Positions 24,119-36,019 of a stretch of DNA of 64,000 nucleotides are shown piece by piece. The notes under the pieces were generated by a model. It was not told the DNA's origin, searched no databases, and worked only from the letters and a program-made list of their open reading frames with translations. The position numbers and the translations under genes were made by a program. The first letter of the stretch is position 1, and every line of letters starts with the position of its first letter. The stretch covers positions 762,338-826,337 of the forward strand of contig JADCRB010000029.1 in the NCBI GenBank assembly GCA_021464245.1. The letters are read 5' to 3'. This DNA is from Carallia brachiata (taxonomy: Eukaryota > Streptophyta > Magnoliopsida > Malpighiales > Rhizophoraceae).

Positions 24119-25212
24119 TCCTAAATTTGTGGCTGGCAGGTTTTTCAATGGGAATTCAATATTAATAGCATTAGTGTTACCGCCTTAATGGACTTGCAGA
24201 TGATGGTAAAGAGTAGAAAAGATCAAATTATTGATGATAATGACTTAACCACCAATAGAAACTCAGATTTGACTATACATTTTGAAGTGGACTGACTAAT
24301 GCCCTCCAATAATCTTCCGTCTGTAATTTCACTTCCAGCCGAAAAGTCTCACATTTAGAACATTGGCAAGCAATCTCTATCTATAAATATTGAGGAGGGG
24401 GAAACTTGATGCTTCTTTCTTTTTTTCTTCCTTTTTTTCGTCTATTTGAAATTACTCAACAAATAATATTTAAATTTTAGAGTACAATATTTTGAATTAA
24501 TAGTAGACAAATCATGTACCTGACCCATTCTCTTTCCTTTCTTTAAAATGTTCTTTTTATTTAGTTTGTACGGTTTAGTAATTCTTTTTTAAGTTGCTTT
24601 CTCCGAAGTGTTTATTCTTTGTTTTCTGAAAAAATCGTCATTTTTTAATTCGTATATATTAGAATTTGGATTTTAACTTTCAAATCAAGAATTTAAGTAA
24701 TTATATACCTTCTGGGTGCGTTTCGTATACAAACTGAATAATGCGGTATAAAATAATATAAGTTAACATAGTATAAAATATGTTAGATTAATAACTTATA
24801 TTATATTTGGATGTTATCAAATAATATAGAATAGTTATTCTATTTTAATATTTGAATAATATCTATATTTGAATAATATAGGATAGAATAGTATAGTATA
24901 TTAAAATTATCTTTTTGCCCTTAGAAATAATTGAGTTACATTTATTATTAATTTTAATATTTTTATTAAAAATAATTAAAATTAAGTAATAAAATTAATA
25001 TTTATTTTACATGTTATTATACATTATATTGTTTATAATTTTTTTTAATTTTATATAAAAAATATTTTTAAAATTAAATATTAATTTTATTTATACAAAT
25101 AAATTTTAAGATATAAAAAAAAAGAGATTAATATTTTTTTTAATTTTTTGAGGAAAAATTAAATAAATTTTAAGAGATAAATTTTTAAATTTATATGAAA
25201 AAAATGAAAGAA

Positions 25213-25415
25213 TGAGCACAAGAGAGAGAGAGAGAGAGAGAGTGTGTGAGGAGAGAGAAAGGAAGGGAGGAAGGAGGAGAGATGGAGGAGAGAGAAAGGG
25301 AAGAGAGAGAGATGAGGAGTGAGAGAGAGGAAGGAGGAGAGAGAAAGAAAAAAGCGAGAAGAGAGAACGGAAAGAGAGAGAAGAGGAGAGAGAGAAGATG
25401 AGAGAGAAATGAATT
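25213..25415. repeat. GA-rich low-complexity tract
   Basis: About 200 bp of almost pure purine (gagagag, ggaagga, agagaaa) lies inside the block unique to unit A. Confidence 0.9.
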
Positions 25416-25467
25416 TTTTAAATTTTATGTTAATTTTTGAAAAAATATTTAAAATTTATTTTAATTA

Positions 25468-26012
25468 GAGTTATTATCAAAAAATAGTATTACATTTATG
25501 TTTTTTTTATAAATTTAGCATTACTTTTAAAAATTAATAAATTTAGTACAGTTTAATTATTTTCTTACAAATCTAGCATAATTTTTAATAATTAATAAAT
25601 TTAGCACATTTCAATTATTTTTTAACAAATGTAGTAAAACTGTGAGTTAAAAATAATTAGTTAAAAGTAACTGAATCTCTTAACATACACATATAACATA
25701 TTTACGTTTAAATCTAATACAATTTAAAATTCTCAAATGTCATATGTGCATATGTGTATACTGAAGATTCAATTATTTTTAACTAACAGTGTGCTAAATT
25801 TGTTAAAAAATAATAAACATCAAAATCCAGTACAGTTTAAAACGCCCAAATGTCATATGTGTATGTGTGCATACTGGAAATTCGATTATTTTTAACTGAC
25901 AGTGTGTTAGATTTGTTAAAAAATAATTAAACTGTACTATATTTGTTAATTGTTAAAAGTTGTGCTACATTTATAAAAAAAAAAGTCAAAGTAGTGTTAA
26001 TTTTTTATCATA
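25468..26012. mobile_element. Nested MITE with inverted ends
   Basis: The left end (gttattatcaaaaaatagt, then acatttatgttttttttata) is the near-complement of the right end (tttataaaaaaaaaagtca, then tgttaattttttatcataac). The inverted ends are about 60 bp. Inside, the phrase 'atgtcatatgtg' with 'gattcaattatttttaact' occurs twice in slightly different form. It is non-coding and sits inside the larger block unique to unit A. Confidence 0.6.
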
Positions 26013-27204
26013 ACATTTTAATTAAAAAAGATATTTACGTAAATATATAATTTATTAATACTAATTCATGATATGAGATAAAATAATTTATAGGAGTTAG
26101 AGGGATAGTACTATTTCATATTTATAAAATAGTAAGTTCATACTAGTTTATCTTATATTTCTCTTATTAACTAACTAAATATAAATTAAAGTGAAATAAT
26201 TGAGACGAGCAACGTAACTTAGAATTTTAATAGTTGTGGAGTATGAGCGGACAACATAGGCAATAATCTTGTTCGTAAACAGTTGAAACACCGGCACCGG
26301 TTCGAACACGAGACTGATAGAATATCAAAGAGCTATTTCGGCAAAGCATGAACCTACGGCAAAGAGTTCCTGCACTGTTGCCTCTGGTATCTTGATTCAA
26401 GATTCATACAGCCGCAATTTGACACTCAAACCAGCCTAGCCAGCCGCATATTACAATCCTAGAATGCTGGCATTAAACAGGAATACGTTGCTTTGAAGCA
26501 AAAGTGAACTTTTTTTCGTCTGTAAGCCATGTTCAGTGTTAGAATAGCAAATGCAATAGCAATCTGGGTTTGTTCTGTCCGCTTGATCAACCTTTCATTT
26601 TTTTTTTTGTTTTTTTTTTTTTTTAAGAAAAGTTCTAGTAAAGGGAAGTTGTCCCAATTCAAAGTTAGGAAACGCTGCAAAGGCTCAAATAGGGTTTAAA
26701 TTGGATTTATATATTACTCACTAAAAAATCTTCCTAATAAGTCTTGAATATCAAACCTTTCAATCAAGAGACAAAGGCTTTGGTAACTGAACAACTTTCG
26801 TTGACAACCTTTTATTTGTTATGGTCAATATAATGCTGTCACATTTACAAGGAGAAGCCTAACAAGCATATTGGCCATTAATAGTCATCCCAAGCGCTTC
26901 CTGGGCCTTTAGGCACCGAACACGAACGACCACAATTGTTTAGATTACATTGATCCTTCCCATTTTGATGAAAAGTATACCATGAAGATGGAAATGCAAC
27001 AAACCACGTTCTTTGTTACAGGAGCTATTGACCAAAATTATTGGGCTTATCAAGCCAGCCTATAATAGCAGCCACAGGCAACTTAACGAGAAATCAATCT
27101 ACTCACACAGCTAGAGACCAAATGTCATTATGTCATAAGTGAAGTGTCCACTTCTTTTTGTAATTCTGACAGGGAAACATGAGAAGCCCCCTTCGAATTT
27201 GGAG

Positions 27205-27401
27205 TCACCTATACAATGACAAGGCTTGTTCAACATTTCTTGAGATCCGATCGTGAATCAGTTCCTGCATGAAGAGAAATGATGCACGTTGCCTTAGAGT
27301 AGTTCTCAAAGCATACAAGAGAATTCTTCCCAACAGACTTCACCTCTGTAGATGGTATCTCAAATGTTGATTTCGTTATTGTCTCATACAAGAAGATGTA
27401 T
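27205..27401 (-). pseudogene. PUR7: PUR7 exons 11 and 12, duplicated fragment
   Basis: Two exon-sized pieces, 27344-27401 ([20 protein letters not shown]) and 27205-27264 (ELIHDRISRNVEQALSLYR, then TGA), have exactly the lengths (58 and 60 bp), splice sites and phases of the last two exons of the intact PUR7 gene. No exon 10 or earlier exon precedes them: unit A ends at about 27615 and the second GST begins. The fragment is therefore a by-product of the tandem duplication and cannot encode an enzyme. Few substitutions have accumulated, which suggests the event is not old. Confidence 0.88.
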
Positions 27402-27413
27402 CTAACATAAAAG

Positions 27414-27478
27414 GAAAATATCAGTCAAAATTTGGTCTTTTTGAAAAGAAAAATATCAGTCAAAATTTGGTCTTCTTG
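27414..27478. repeat. Local direct repeat in the PUR7 fragment
   Basis: A phrase of about 29 bases, 'aaatatcagtcaaaatttgg' plus 'tctt', is present twice here but only once at the matching place in unit B (about 30384-30411). So it duplicated after the two units separated. Confidence 0.8.
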
Positions 27479-27892
27479 TAACATTAACCAATAGACATTC
27501 CTAACAACTAAGTTGAGAAAAAAAACGAAAAAAGAAAAAATACATTTTCTTAAGCAAAAGGGTTCATATATATAAGGCCACGGATTCCACTAAGTTGAAA
27601 AGGCATACAGCATGGGGTTGGATTCTGCAAACAAGAAAGTTGAGACCTGTTCAGCGCATCAACCTTCTTTGATTCGGGTGATTGTTTTGACAGAACGAAG
27701 GTGTGTATAAAAGCTAGCAAGCAAATTCTAACAGAAACAGCATTGTATAAATAATTAGAAAGCAGAAGTATCCTGCATTATTATCCCTAGTTCGCATAAA
27801 GCCTGAAGTTAACACTATTTGGAGTTGCATAGAGTCCAAAGCCATTTGTGCATATGACAATCTCTGACAGTCTGCAACTACGCAGGATCGAT

Positions 27893-28754
27893 CTAAGTTG
27901 TTGCCGGAGCTGTCAACATCTTGTGGAATCCTTTGTTGTGCTCTAGTAACTTATCCCATGGAGGCACGCACTCTTTGATGGTTTCACGTTCAAGGAAACG
28001 AGAAAACCAGGCATTAAGCAGAGGCATGGTCTCCGCGTCGATGAGCTTCACGTCCACAATTTCCTCCACCGCTCGAGCCCAGATACCGAGCCATCCAGCA
28101 GCAATGTCTACAAAGCCTACTTTTTCACCTCCAAAGAATGGCTTTCCCTCAAGACCATTTTCAAGAGTCTTCAGTTGCTCTCGAGCCTCTTCTGCAGCCT
28201 TTGCTTTCTCCTCCCCTTCTGTAACGAATGACTTCATCATTGATGGCGCACACTGAAAGACAGCATTGTAAGACTTATAATTGTCAGCCGTAAACAACAT
28301 ATATGCATGTCTGATGGACTCTGTACGAAGAACTTAACATCCAATTCACCTGAAATCGCCCGTTGGAGCTACAAGCTTCACCTTGAAGAGGTAGAAGATT
28401 AAAGAGTAGCTAACCATGCAAAATTATTGCTATGAGGCATACCTTTTCATCTGCAAACTTGGCCCAGAAGCGCGCCTTTGCCCTTTCGTGGGAATCCTGA
28501 GGGAGTAGTGGATTGTTCTTCCATACCTCATCAATATATTCGATGATGACGAGAGACTCAGCCACTGGTCTGCCTCCATGTACAAGCACAGGAATCTTTT
28601 TGTGAACGGGGTTGTATTGAAGCAACAGGCTACTCTTCTCTGGGAGATGCTCTTCAACGTATTCATACAGCAACCCTTTGAGCTTCAGCGCCCACTTGAC
28701 TCTAAGGGCATAAGGACTAGCCCAATATCCAAACAAGGTTATGCTTTCATCCAT
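27893..28754 (-). CDS. GSTU: Tau-class glutathione S-transferase, copy B
   Basis: This is a tandem sister of the GST at 23257-24118, with the same two-exon structure (28443-28754 and 27893-28252) and 223 residues. It starts MDESITLFGYWASP; the catalytic Ser13, NPVHKKIPVLVH and ESLVIIEYID are kept. Changes from copy A cluster near the active site and the domain interface: Asn10 to Tyr, Ala15 to Tyr, Pro29 to Leu, and Glu-Thr-Val to Glu-Lys-Val in the helical domain. These could alter substrate choice. The intact frame suggests it is functional. Confidence 0.92.
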
Positions 28755-29327
28755 TCCTAAATTTGTGGCTGGCAGGTTTCTCAATGGGAATTGAATATTT
28801 TTTCTCAGTGTTAGCCGCCTTAGTGGACTCAGAGATGTGGCAGAGAATAGAGAAGATCAAAAGTATTGATGATAATGACTAACCGCCAATGTCTTGCCAA
28901 CAACACATACTTGACTTCACATTTTGAAGTGGACTGCTCCCTGATGCCCTCCAATAATCTTCCCATCTGTAATTTCATTTTCAGCCGAAAAGTCTCACAT
29001 TTAGAACATTGGCAAGAAATCTCTATCTATATATATTGACAATTAGGAAATTTGATGCTTCTCTTTTTTCTTTTTTTTCTTCCCTATTTTATTGTCCTTT
29101 TGAATTTACTCAACAAATAATATTTAAATTATAGAATCACAATATTTTGATTTAATAGTAGACAAATCATGTACCTGCCCCATTTGAACTTAGTCTGGTG
29201 GACTCATTGCTCTCTACATATCAAATGCATTCTCTTTCCTTTCTTCAAAATGTTTACTCTTTGTTTTCTCAAAAAACTCCGTCATTTTAATAATTCGTAC
29301 ATATTAGAATTTGGACCGTAACTCCGA

Positions 29328-29401
29328 AATCAAGAATTCAGGTAAATCTAGACCTTGTGATTAGAATCAAGAATTCAAGTAAATCTAGACCTTGTGATTA
29401 G
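29328..29401. repeat. 37-bp tandem repeat, two copies
   Basis: 'aaatcaagaattcaggtaaa' plus 'tctagaccttgtgattag' occurs twice in a row with one or two changes. It lies exactly where unit A carries its extra 1.5-kb block. Confidence 0.85.
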
Positions 29402-30170
29402 TAACGTAACTCGAAATTTTAATAGTTGTTGAGTATGTGCAGGCAGCTTAGGTAATAATCTAGTTCACAAACAGTCGAATGACCAACATAGGTTCGAAAA
29501 AGATAAGGATTGAATATCAAAGAGCAAAGCCACTTCAGCAAACCAGGAGTTCCTGCACTAGTGGCTCCGATCTCTTCATTCATGATTCGTACACCGGCAA
29601 TTCGACCCTCAAACCAGCCTAGCCAGCCGCATTTTACGATCCTAGAACGCTGGTATTAAGCAGTAATACGATGCTTCTCATCTCCAAGCTCTATTCAGTG
29701 ATAGAATAGAGCAATCTGAGTTTGTTCCGTCTGCATTGATCAACCTTGCATTTGTTTTGGTCAATACAATGCAGTCACATTTACAAGGAACAGCCTAACA
29801 AGCGTCAAGCGTATTGGCCATCAGAAGTCATCCCCAACGCTTCCTGGGCCTTTAGGCACTGAACACGAACGCGCTTAATTGTTTAGATTACAACTATCCT
29901 TCCCAGTTTGATGAAAAGCATACCATGAAGATGGAAACTCAACAGACCACGTTCTTTGTCACAGGAGCTATTGACCAAAATCATTTGGCTTATCAAGCCA
30001 GCCTAAAACAGCAGCCAAAGGTTTGTCGCAGCTCTTTTCTAACTAACTTAAATGAGAAATCACTCTACTAACGCAGCTAGGGGCCAAATGTCATCATGTC
30101 ATAAGTGAAGTGTCCACTTCTTTTTGTAATTCTACCAGAGAAACATGAGAAGCCCCCTTCGAATTTTGAG

Positions 30171-33100
30171 TCACCTTAACAGTGACAAGGCTTGTTCAAC
30201 ACTTCTTGAGATCCGATCATGAATCACTTCCTACATGAAAAGAAACAATGCATGTTACCTTAGCGTAGTTCTCAAAGCGTACAAGAGAATTCTTCCCAAC
30301 AGACTTTACCTCTGTCGATGGTATCTCAAATCTTGATTTCGTTATTGTCTCATACAAGAAGATGTATCTAACATCAAAGGAAAATATCAGTCAAAATTTG
30401 GTCTTCTTGAAACATTTACCAATAGACATTCCCAACAACTAAGTTGAGGAAAAAAAAAAAAAAAAAAGAAAGGAATACATTTTATCATGCAGGGTTCATA
30501 TATGTAAAGGCTGCAGATTCCACCAAGACGAAAAAGCATATAGTATGGGCTTAGAACCCGACTTTCTCAAACAGAACATGAAGTAGCAAGCCGCAGCAAA
30601 AAGGGGCTTGTTGCATCTAAAAGGACAATTTGAAGCCCAAAGCTAGATTCTATAGGTACTTGCCACTTTACGGTAAATATCAATTTCGTCCTAAGGACAC
30701 TAAAGTAGCATAATGCTCAGCAAATTCTATTTTATACATAATGCATAGCATAAAGACTTACCGCCAAGCTAGCTCACAAACAAGTTCTTCAGGAGCATCG
30801 GGAAGGATCTAAAAATTGCATCAGAAAATAAGATTTAGTATCCAAAGTAGATGCAAAAATTCTATGGCAAACCCAATCTGACTTTGTGAGCAGACTTGCC
30901 TCATCTTCATATGGATCACAGTGATCCTTGAACCACAACCGCAGGAACTCCTAAAATGTTCGCATCTTTTCTACGTCAGAAAACTTATATACACCACCAG
31001 TTGTCCACAATATCAACAGGTGAAAGAGGACCATGAAAAAGTAAAAATTAAAAATAATATAACACTACCCTTTGATAGGAAATAAGTGACGCACAAACAG
31101 TAAGCTATCCAGACAGCATGTGTAAACAGATGTACAAAAGAGATATACAGAGAAGGTGAAATCAAATAACAGGACCTTATCTACATTTTCAGGTTCTAAA
31201 CCATTCTGAAAGCGATCTTCATATGAGGATGCGATCCAGTATCTGCTTGAGTCAGGTGTATGCACCTAGATTTGCAGCACAAGAGGTCATTAGAACATTG
31301 ATTCGTCAGATTACAGCAGCGGTTTCATGTGTACAACACGGAGAAAAAAGCAGAACAATGAATCCTGCAGTGAGAGTAATTTCACACCTCATCAAGCAAA
31401 AGCACCGAACCATCAGAACTCTTTCCAAATTCATACTTTGTGTCTACTAATATCAAGCCATGCTCCAAAGCCACTTTCTGCAATCCAGAATAAAATGAAA
31501 CTATCCATAACTATCAGTATAATAAAAGCCATCGAGCAATCAATATCATCAAAGTTAGATTTATTTCTTATAGACAGATTTTTTTTATCATAAAAAAATG
31601 ATGTTCAAAGCCAAAAACGGTCAAAGTCAATAACAAAAATGCTAAGTCAATAAATCCACCTTCCACCTCAAAGTCTGCCTATTCAACAATATAACATTTA
31701 TATCACAATGTAATTACATTATGGACTTATAGTCAATACATGGTAATTCACAACATCAAAAAGATTCTCAATTCCAATCGGGTTTCCATGAGCTTTTGTC
31801 TTGCGATTGGCAGATTCACGGTGCAAGAAAATTGTCATTACAGGTTACGCAAAACTTGACATATGATGAAGTCTACCCAACAAATGCAAAGGGTCATTTA
31901 CTCAGTTTAGATGGCTTTCATGAAACAAAGCATTGATATATTCATTGAAAAAGCAGAGAACCTGAATGTAGTCAATGCATTCTTAAGATGGGTACTGACC
32001 GTAGCACTTCAGTAGAATCATGTCCAGGAAATACAAAGAAAGTATATTAAGGTCACCTGTCCATACTCAAACAACTTCAATGCTTTCCAACTGGCTTCCT
32101 CAAAATCAGCTTGAGTCATTAGGCCTTGCTCAATTATCTGCAAGGCAAATGAAGCACATGCCCAACTTAACAGCAGAGGAAAGTCCAGATCAATTTTTAC
32201 AATATATCAGACATGGAAAAGAAAACCAGTATATAGATTACCTTGCACAAAATAACATCAGAACATGGCGGGTACATACTCGACATTGTTTAGAATCAAA
32301 ATGAAAACATAACCAACCTCATCTGGAGTTACGGGAGCATCATGATTCGCAGACTTGGTTGTTGGGGTAAGTATATTTGCAGGTAGCTTTTGGTTTTTCA
32401 CCATGCCTACTCATATCAATGTACGCAAATAAAATTTGGTGTTGGCAACTTACAAGAGAGAAAGATGAATGACAAAAGGTATAGGAACTACACCATCTGG
32501 GAGGGCATTCCCACAGTAGTTTCGTACACCATTCTTGTAGACTGTCCATAATGAAGTATCAGTACTCCCAGTCACATATCCTCTAACTACAAACCAGCAA
32601 TACAATAATGATCAATGGTTTATGGTTTCTAATTTTTTTTATGTTGCTAAATGCATATCATATATAGTAACTGCTCTCAATTATCTGTAGAATTTGGTTC
32701 AAACACCAAAGTTATTTTTAAAAAAGACGCTAATATATCAATTCAAAAGTTTCCAATACCAGTACATTACATCGGATAGGAGTTTATCAGCATCAGCCAA
32801 AATTTTTCGAACCCAAGTAAGCTTAAAAGAAGCCAACAAAACTGATTAACAAAAATTTTATACTTGAAAAGCTCACCAACAAATTCAACAGGGAAAACTG
32901 AACATTTTTTTGCAATCGTAACATTTTTATCAGGAGCTGATAAAACTGCATTTCCAGTTATGTCTCGGGTTCTCTCAAACCACCACAAACTCGTCTCGTT
33001 AAGAACCTGTGAGCAAAAAAGTTATGGTTAAATTGATAAAGACTCTTAGTAAAGGTAAAATCAACAGAGAAACAGACCTGGCCTTTGAAGGGAATAGAAG

Positions 33101-33911
33101 CAAGAACTCTATCGAATGCACTCTGCCTGTCAGTTGTAACCAAAACCAAATATTTCCCGGCATCGTATGTGTCTCGTACCTACAGAAATCGCACCACTTA
33201 GTAATTTCCCATGCAAAATTAGAACCCCTTGTTAGTTTGCCAAGAAAACTTTCATCACTATTTTATCTTTAATTTGCTGTTCATGCATTGCTCTAACACA
33301 TTCACCAATCGGGTGCAAAATTCTTTTTCCTCCCATAATTTTTCCAAATTTGTTCCCCGAGTTAACCAAAAAAAAAAAAAAAACACATAGACATGCCAGA
33401 TACCTCAATTCCACAATCAACAGACAATCAACAATGACCAATTAACAAACAAGACCAAGTAGACAAGGAAGTAATAAAAAAAAAAAAAAATCCGTCCTTG
33501 GGATTCACAGAAGGATTAGAGGGCAGCAAACAGAAAACCCAGAAATACCTTGCCTCTGGATTTGGATTTGAGACCAGGAACTGTCAAATGGAGACTAGTC
33601 TCCGAAAGGCAATTAGACAAGGAGCCTTTGATGGCGGCAAAAACCTCGTCTTTGTGGCTACTGCTGTTGATCAGGGAATCAAGATTCCATTTTTGTTGAT
33701 CTTTTTGTGGCATAACTGAGACAGAGATACTTGGATAGCCGTTTTGGGATTTGGTTCGTCCGGATTCGGGTTCGAAGGAAGAAGAAGAAGAAGATAAAGA
33801 ATAAGGGAACGAAGAAGTGGGTCTGGGTGGTGGTATTGAGAACAAGTTTGTATCTTTGAATGGGGTTTTGGTAGGGTTTAAGGAACTGCTGCTCCACAGA
33901 AACTTGGCCAT
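30171..33911 (-). CDS. PUR7: SAICAR synthetase (PUR7), plastid-targeted
   Basis: This enzyme joins aspartate to CAIR with ATP to form SAICAR in de novo purine synthesis, which in plants is largely plastidial. Twelve exons join in phase to 417 residues: 33549-33911, 33078-33179, 32877-33006, 32494-32586, 32318-32406, 32057-32137, 31388-31477, 31176-31265, 30900-30950, 30762-30808, 30310-30367, 30171-30230. Arabidopsis PUR7 is about 411. The N-terminal 75 residues are Ser/Pro-rich, as in a transit peptide. Signature stretches include [60 protein letters not shown] and [18 protein letters not shown]. The start is the ATG at 33911. Intron 9 uses a GC donor (GAG|GCAAGT) and the phase fits only that site. 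The gene lies head to head with U2AF35, with about 1.2 kb between start codons. Its last two exons belong to tandem unit B. Confidence 0.95.
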
Positions 33912-35107
33912 GTTTCTCTCTTTCAATTTCAAAGTTTTTAGATTATCGATGCTGCCTGAAAGCTCTGTAAATTAAAGCCTTCTATGCGACAATTTGAATG
34001 AATGGGGCAATCGACGGTTATAATTAATTTTGTATCGTCTCGTCTTTATGGTTGTATCTCGTACAGTATTTTAGCATCATCTGTCCGTAGAGTACTTCCC
34101 CGAAAAAAAAAAAAAAAACAAAGCAAAAAGAGAAATAATAGGATAAAATAATATTAAAATGATATAAACGGATAATTGAAATTAAAATAATAAATAAATT
34201 ATTAAATATTATTTGGTGAATTATATTATTATTTTATTTTTATCTAATCTTAAATTTTTAATAAAACTAAAACAATAACAAAATATTAAATAGTAATATT
34301 TAAATAATAACAAAATTACATATGTTATGAAAAATTTAATAAAACAACAAATAAATCGAATATTATTATATTATGTGAATTATGTAATTATTTTATTATT
34401 ATTTAAAATTAAATTGTTAAGTCAATAATAATAATAATAATAGAGAGAGTAAAAGTGGCAAAAATAACATATTGTACGTAGAAAAAAGTATATAAGGATA
34501 CCGGGAGGATATATTCCAATTAAAAAAAATTGAACTTTTTGTTAAAGTTAAAAGTTAAAATAATATTAAATATATTTAAAATAATATTAATTATATTTAA
34601 TTTTTAATTTTTAATTAAAAAATTAAAAAAGAAAAAGTTTGGATAAAGTATGATCATAAAATATGTTATTAGTAGCCTTTGTTAAAGATGATAATAATTT
34701 ATTGTCCTTCAATTAAAAATCTTATATTTAAATTTTAAGCATGTAATCGTGTTAAATATCTGTTAAAAAATTTTTATCATTCAATATCGATCTAAATTAA
34801 TCAACATCGATCTAAATTAATCAAACAGTTTTAGATATAAAAAGAAAAAAAAAGGTGTAATAATAAGATGGAGGGAAACGACGGTCTAGATTGCGTCTCT
34901 TTCTTCTGTCTCCGCTTCGTTTGGATTTCAATCAAATTTCAACAGAGAGTGAAGAGAAGAGAAAAAAGAACTAGTTGGGAGAAAGAAACCCTAATTGGAC
35001 TATCTAATAATAATCCATCAATAACAATAATAATTAGGAGGAGGAGGAAGCAAGAGCGAGCGAGAGAGATAGCTAGTAGGAGGTAGCAGCTGTCAAAGTG
35101 CGGGCAG
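33912..35107. promoter_or_regulatory. Shared upstream region of PUR7 and U2AF35
   Basis: About 1.2 kb lies between two divergent start codons. The middle (34100-34860) is very AT-rich with no gene. The right end (about 34865-35107), with GA- and CT-rich words, reads like the U2AF35 5' UTR. No clear TATA box was assigned for either gene. Confidence 0.45.
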
Positions 35108-36019
35108 ATGGCGGAGCACTTGGCCTCGATTTTCGGCACCGAGAAGGACCGCGTGAACTGCCCCTTCTACTTCAAGATCGGGGCGTGCCGCCACGGCGAT
35201 CGGTGCTCCCGCCTCCACAACCGCCCCACCATCTCCCCAACGCTCCTCCTGTCCAACATGTACCAGCGGCCCGACATGATAACCCCGGGCGTCGACGCCC
35301 AGGGCCAGCCCATCGACCCCCGCAAGATCCAGGAGCACTTCGAGGACTTTTACGAGGACATCTTCGAAGAGCTCAGCAAGTTCGGCGAGATCGAGAACCT
35401 CAACGTCTGCGATAACCTCGCCGACCACATGATCGGCAACGTCTACGTCCAGTTCAAGGAGGAGGACCAGGCCGCCGCCGCTCTCGGGGCCCTCCAGGGC
35501 CGGTTCTACTCCGGCCGTCCCATTATCGCCGATTTCTCCCCCGTCACTGATTTCCGCGAAGCCACCTGCAGGCAGTTCGAGGAGAATAACTGTAATCGCG
35601 GGGGTTATTGTAATTTCATGCATGTCAAGATGATTGGGAAGGAATTGAGGAGGAAATTGTTCGGAAGGTACCGTGGATACAGAGTGAGCCGGAGCCGGAG
35701 CCGGAGCGGCAGCCCCGCCAAAAACAGCAGGAGAGATAGGGATAGGGATCGTGATTATGATAACAGGCGCGAGAAGGACTATCGAGGTGGGGACCGTGAC
35801 CGCAATCGTGATCATCATCGGGGAAATGGGCGGAGGAGCGGCGGAGGAGAGAAGCACGAAAGGGATGGAGGTAGGAGAAGACAGGGAGGTGGAGGTGGAG
35901 GAGGAGGAGGAGGAGGAGGAAGTCCGTGGCAGCGGGGCAGGAGCCCTGTCAGGGAAGGCAGCGAGGAACGGAGGGCTCGGATTGAGCAGTGGAACAGGGA
36001 GAGGGAGGAGAAGCAGTAA
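35108..36019 (+). CDS. U2AF35: U2AF small subunit (U2AF35), splicing factor
   Basis: This is the 303-residue small subunit of the U2 auxiliary factor, which recognises the AG at 3' splice sites in the nucleus with U2AF65. One uninterrupted exon encodes, in order: a first CCCH zinc finger (Cys18, Cys27, Cys33, His37), the U2AF-homology motif (about 45-146), a second CCCH zinc finger (Cys154, Cys162, Cys168, His172), and an Arg/Ser-rich tail ([21 protein letters not shown]) with a run of 12 glycines before SPWQRGRSP. The length fits plant U2AF35 (about 280-300). The first half of the coding sequence is strikingly GC-rich, with mostly C or G in third positions, unlike every neighbour. Both lack of introns and domain order agree with plant U2AF35 genes as I recall them. 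Confidence 0.97.
   Translation: MAEHLASIFGTEKDRVNCPFYFKIGACRHGDRCSRLHNRPTISPTLLLSNMYQRPDMITPGVDAQGQPIDPRKIQEHFEDFYEDIFEELSKFGEIENLNVCDNLADHMIGNVYVQFKEEDQAAAALGALQGRFYSGRPIIADFSPVTDFREATCRQFEENNCNRGGYCNFMHVKMIGKELRRKLFGRYRGYRVSRSRSRSGSPAKNSRRDRDRDRDYDNRREKDYRGGDRDRNRDHHRGNGRRSGGGEKHERDGGRRRQGGGGGGGGGGGGSPWQRGRSPVREGSEERRARIEQWNREREEKQ

Larger units (their letters stand above)
24712..26212. mobile_element. About 1.5 kb of AT-rich sequence present only in unit A
   Basis: Unit A reads 'caagaatttaagtaatta', then this block, then 'gcaacgtaacttagaatttt'. Unit B joins the matching flanks directly (about 29330-29410). The block has no reading frame of note. It starts with a 'gggtgcgtttcgtatac'-like end, as some plant non-autonomous elements do. 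It contains a GA-rich tract and an inner inverted-repeat element (25468-26012). An insertion into A is more likely than a deletion from B, but the terminal inverted repeats of the outer element are not obvious. Confidence 0.55.
22985..27615. repeat. GST + PUR7-end tandem duplication, unit A
   Basis: It starts 'ttccgcaaacaagaaagttg' and ends near 'gcatacagcatgggg'. Read in order it holds a tau GST gene (-), its upstream region, about 1.5 kb of sequence absent from unit B (about 24712-26212), and a copy of PUR7 exons 11 and 12 with flanks. It aligns with unit B over most of the rest of its length. Confidence 0.85.
27617..30550. repeat. GST + PUR7-end tandem duplication, unit B
   Basis: This is the second unit, lacking the 1.5-kb block of unit A. 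It starts 'gattctgcaaacaagaaag' and ends near 'gcatatagtatggg' at about 30548. Beyond that point the sequence continues into PUR7 exon 10 and upstream exons, so unit B is the one attached to the real PUR7 gene. Confidence 0.85.
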
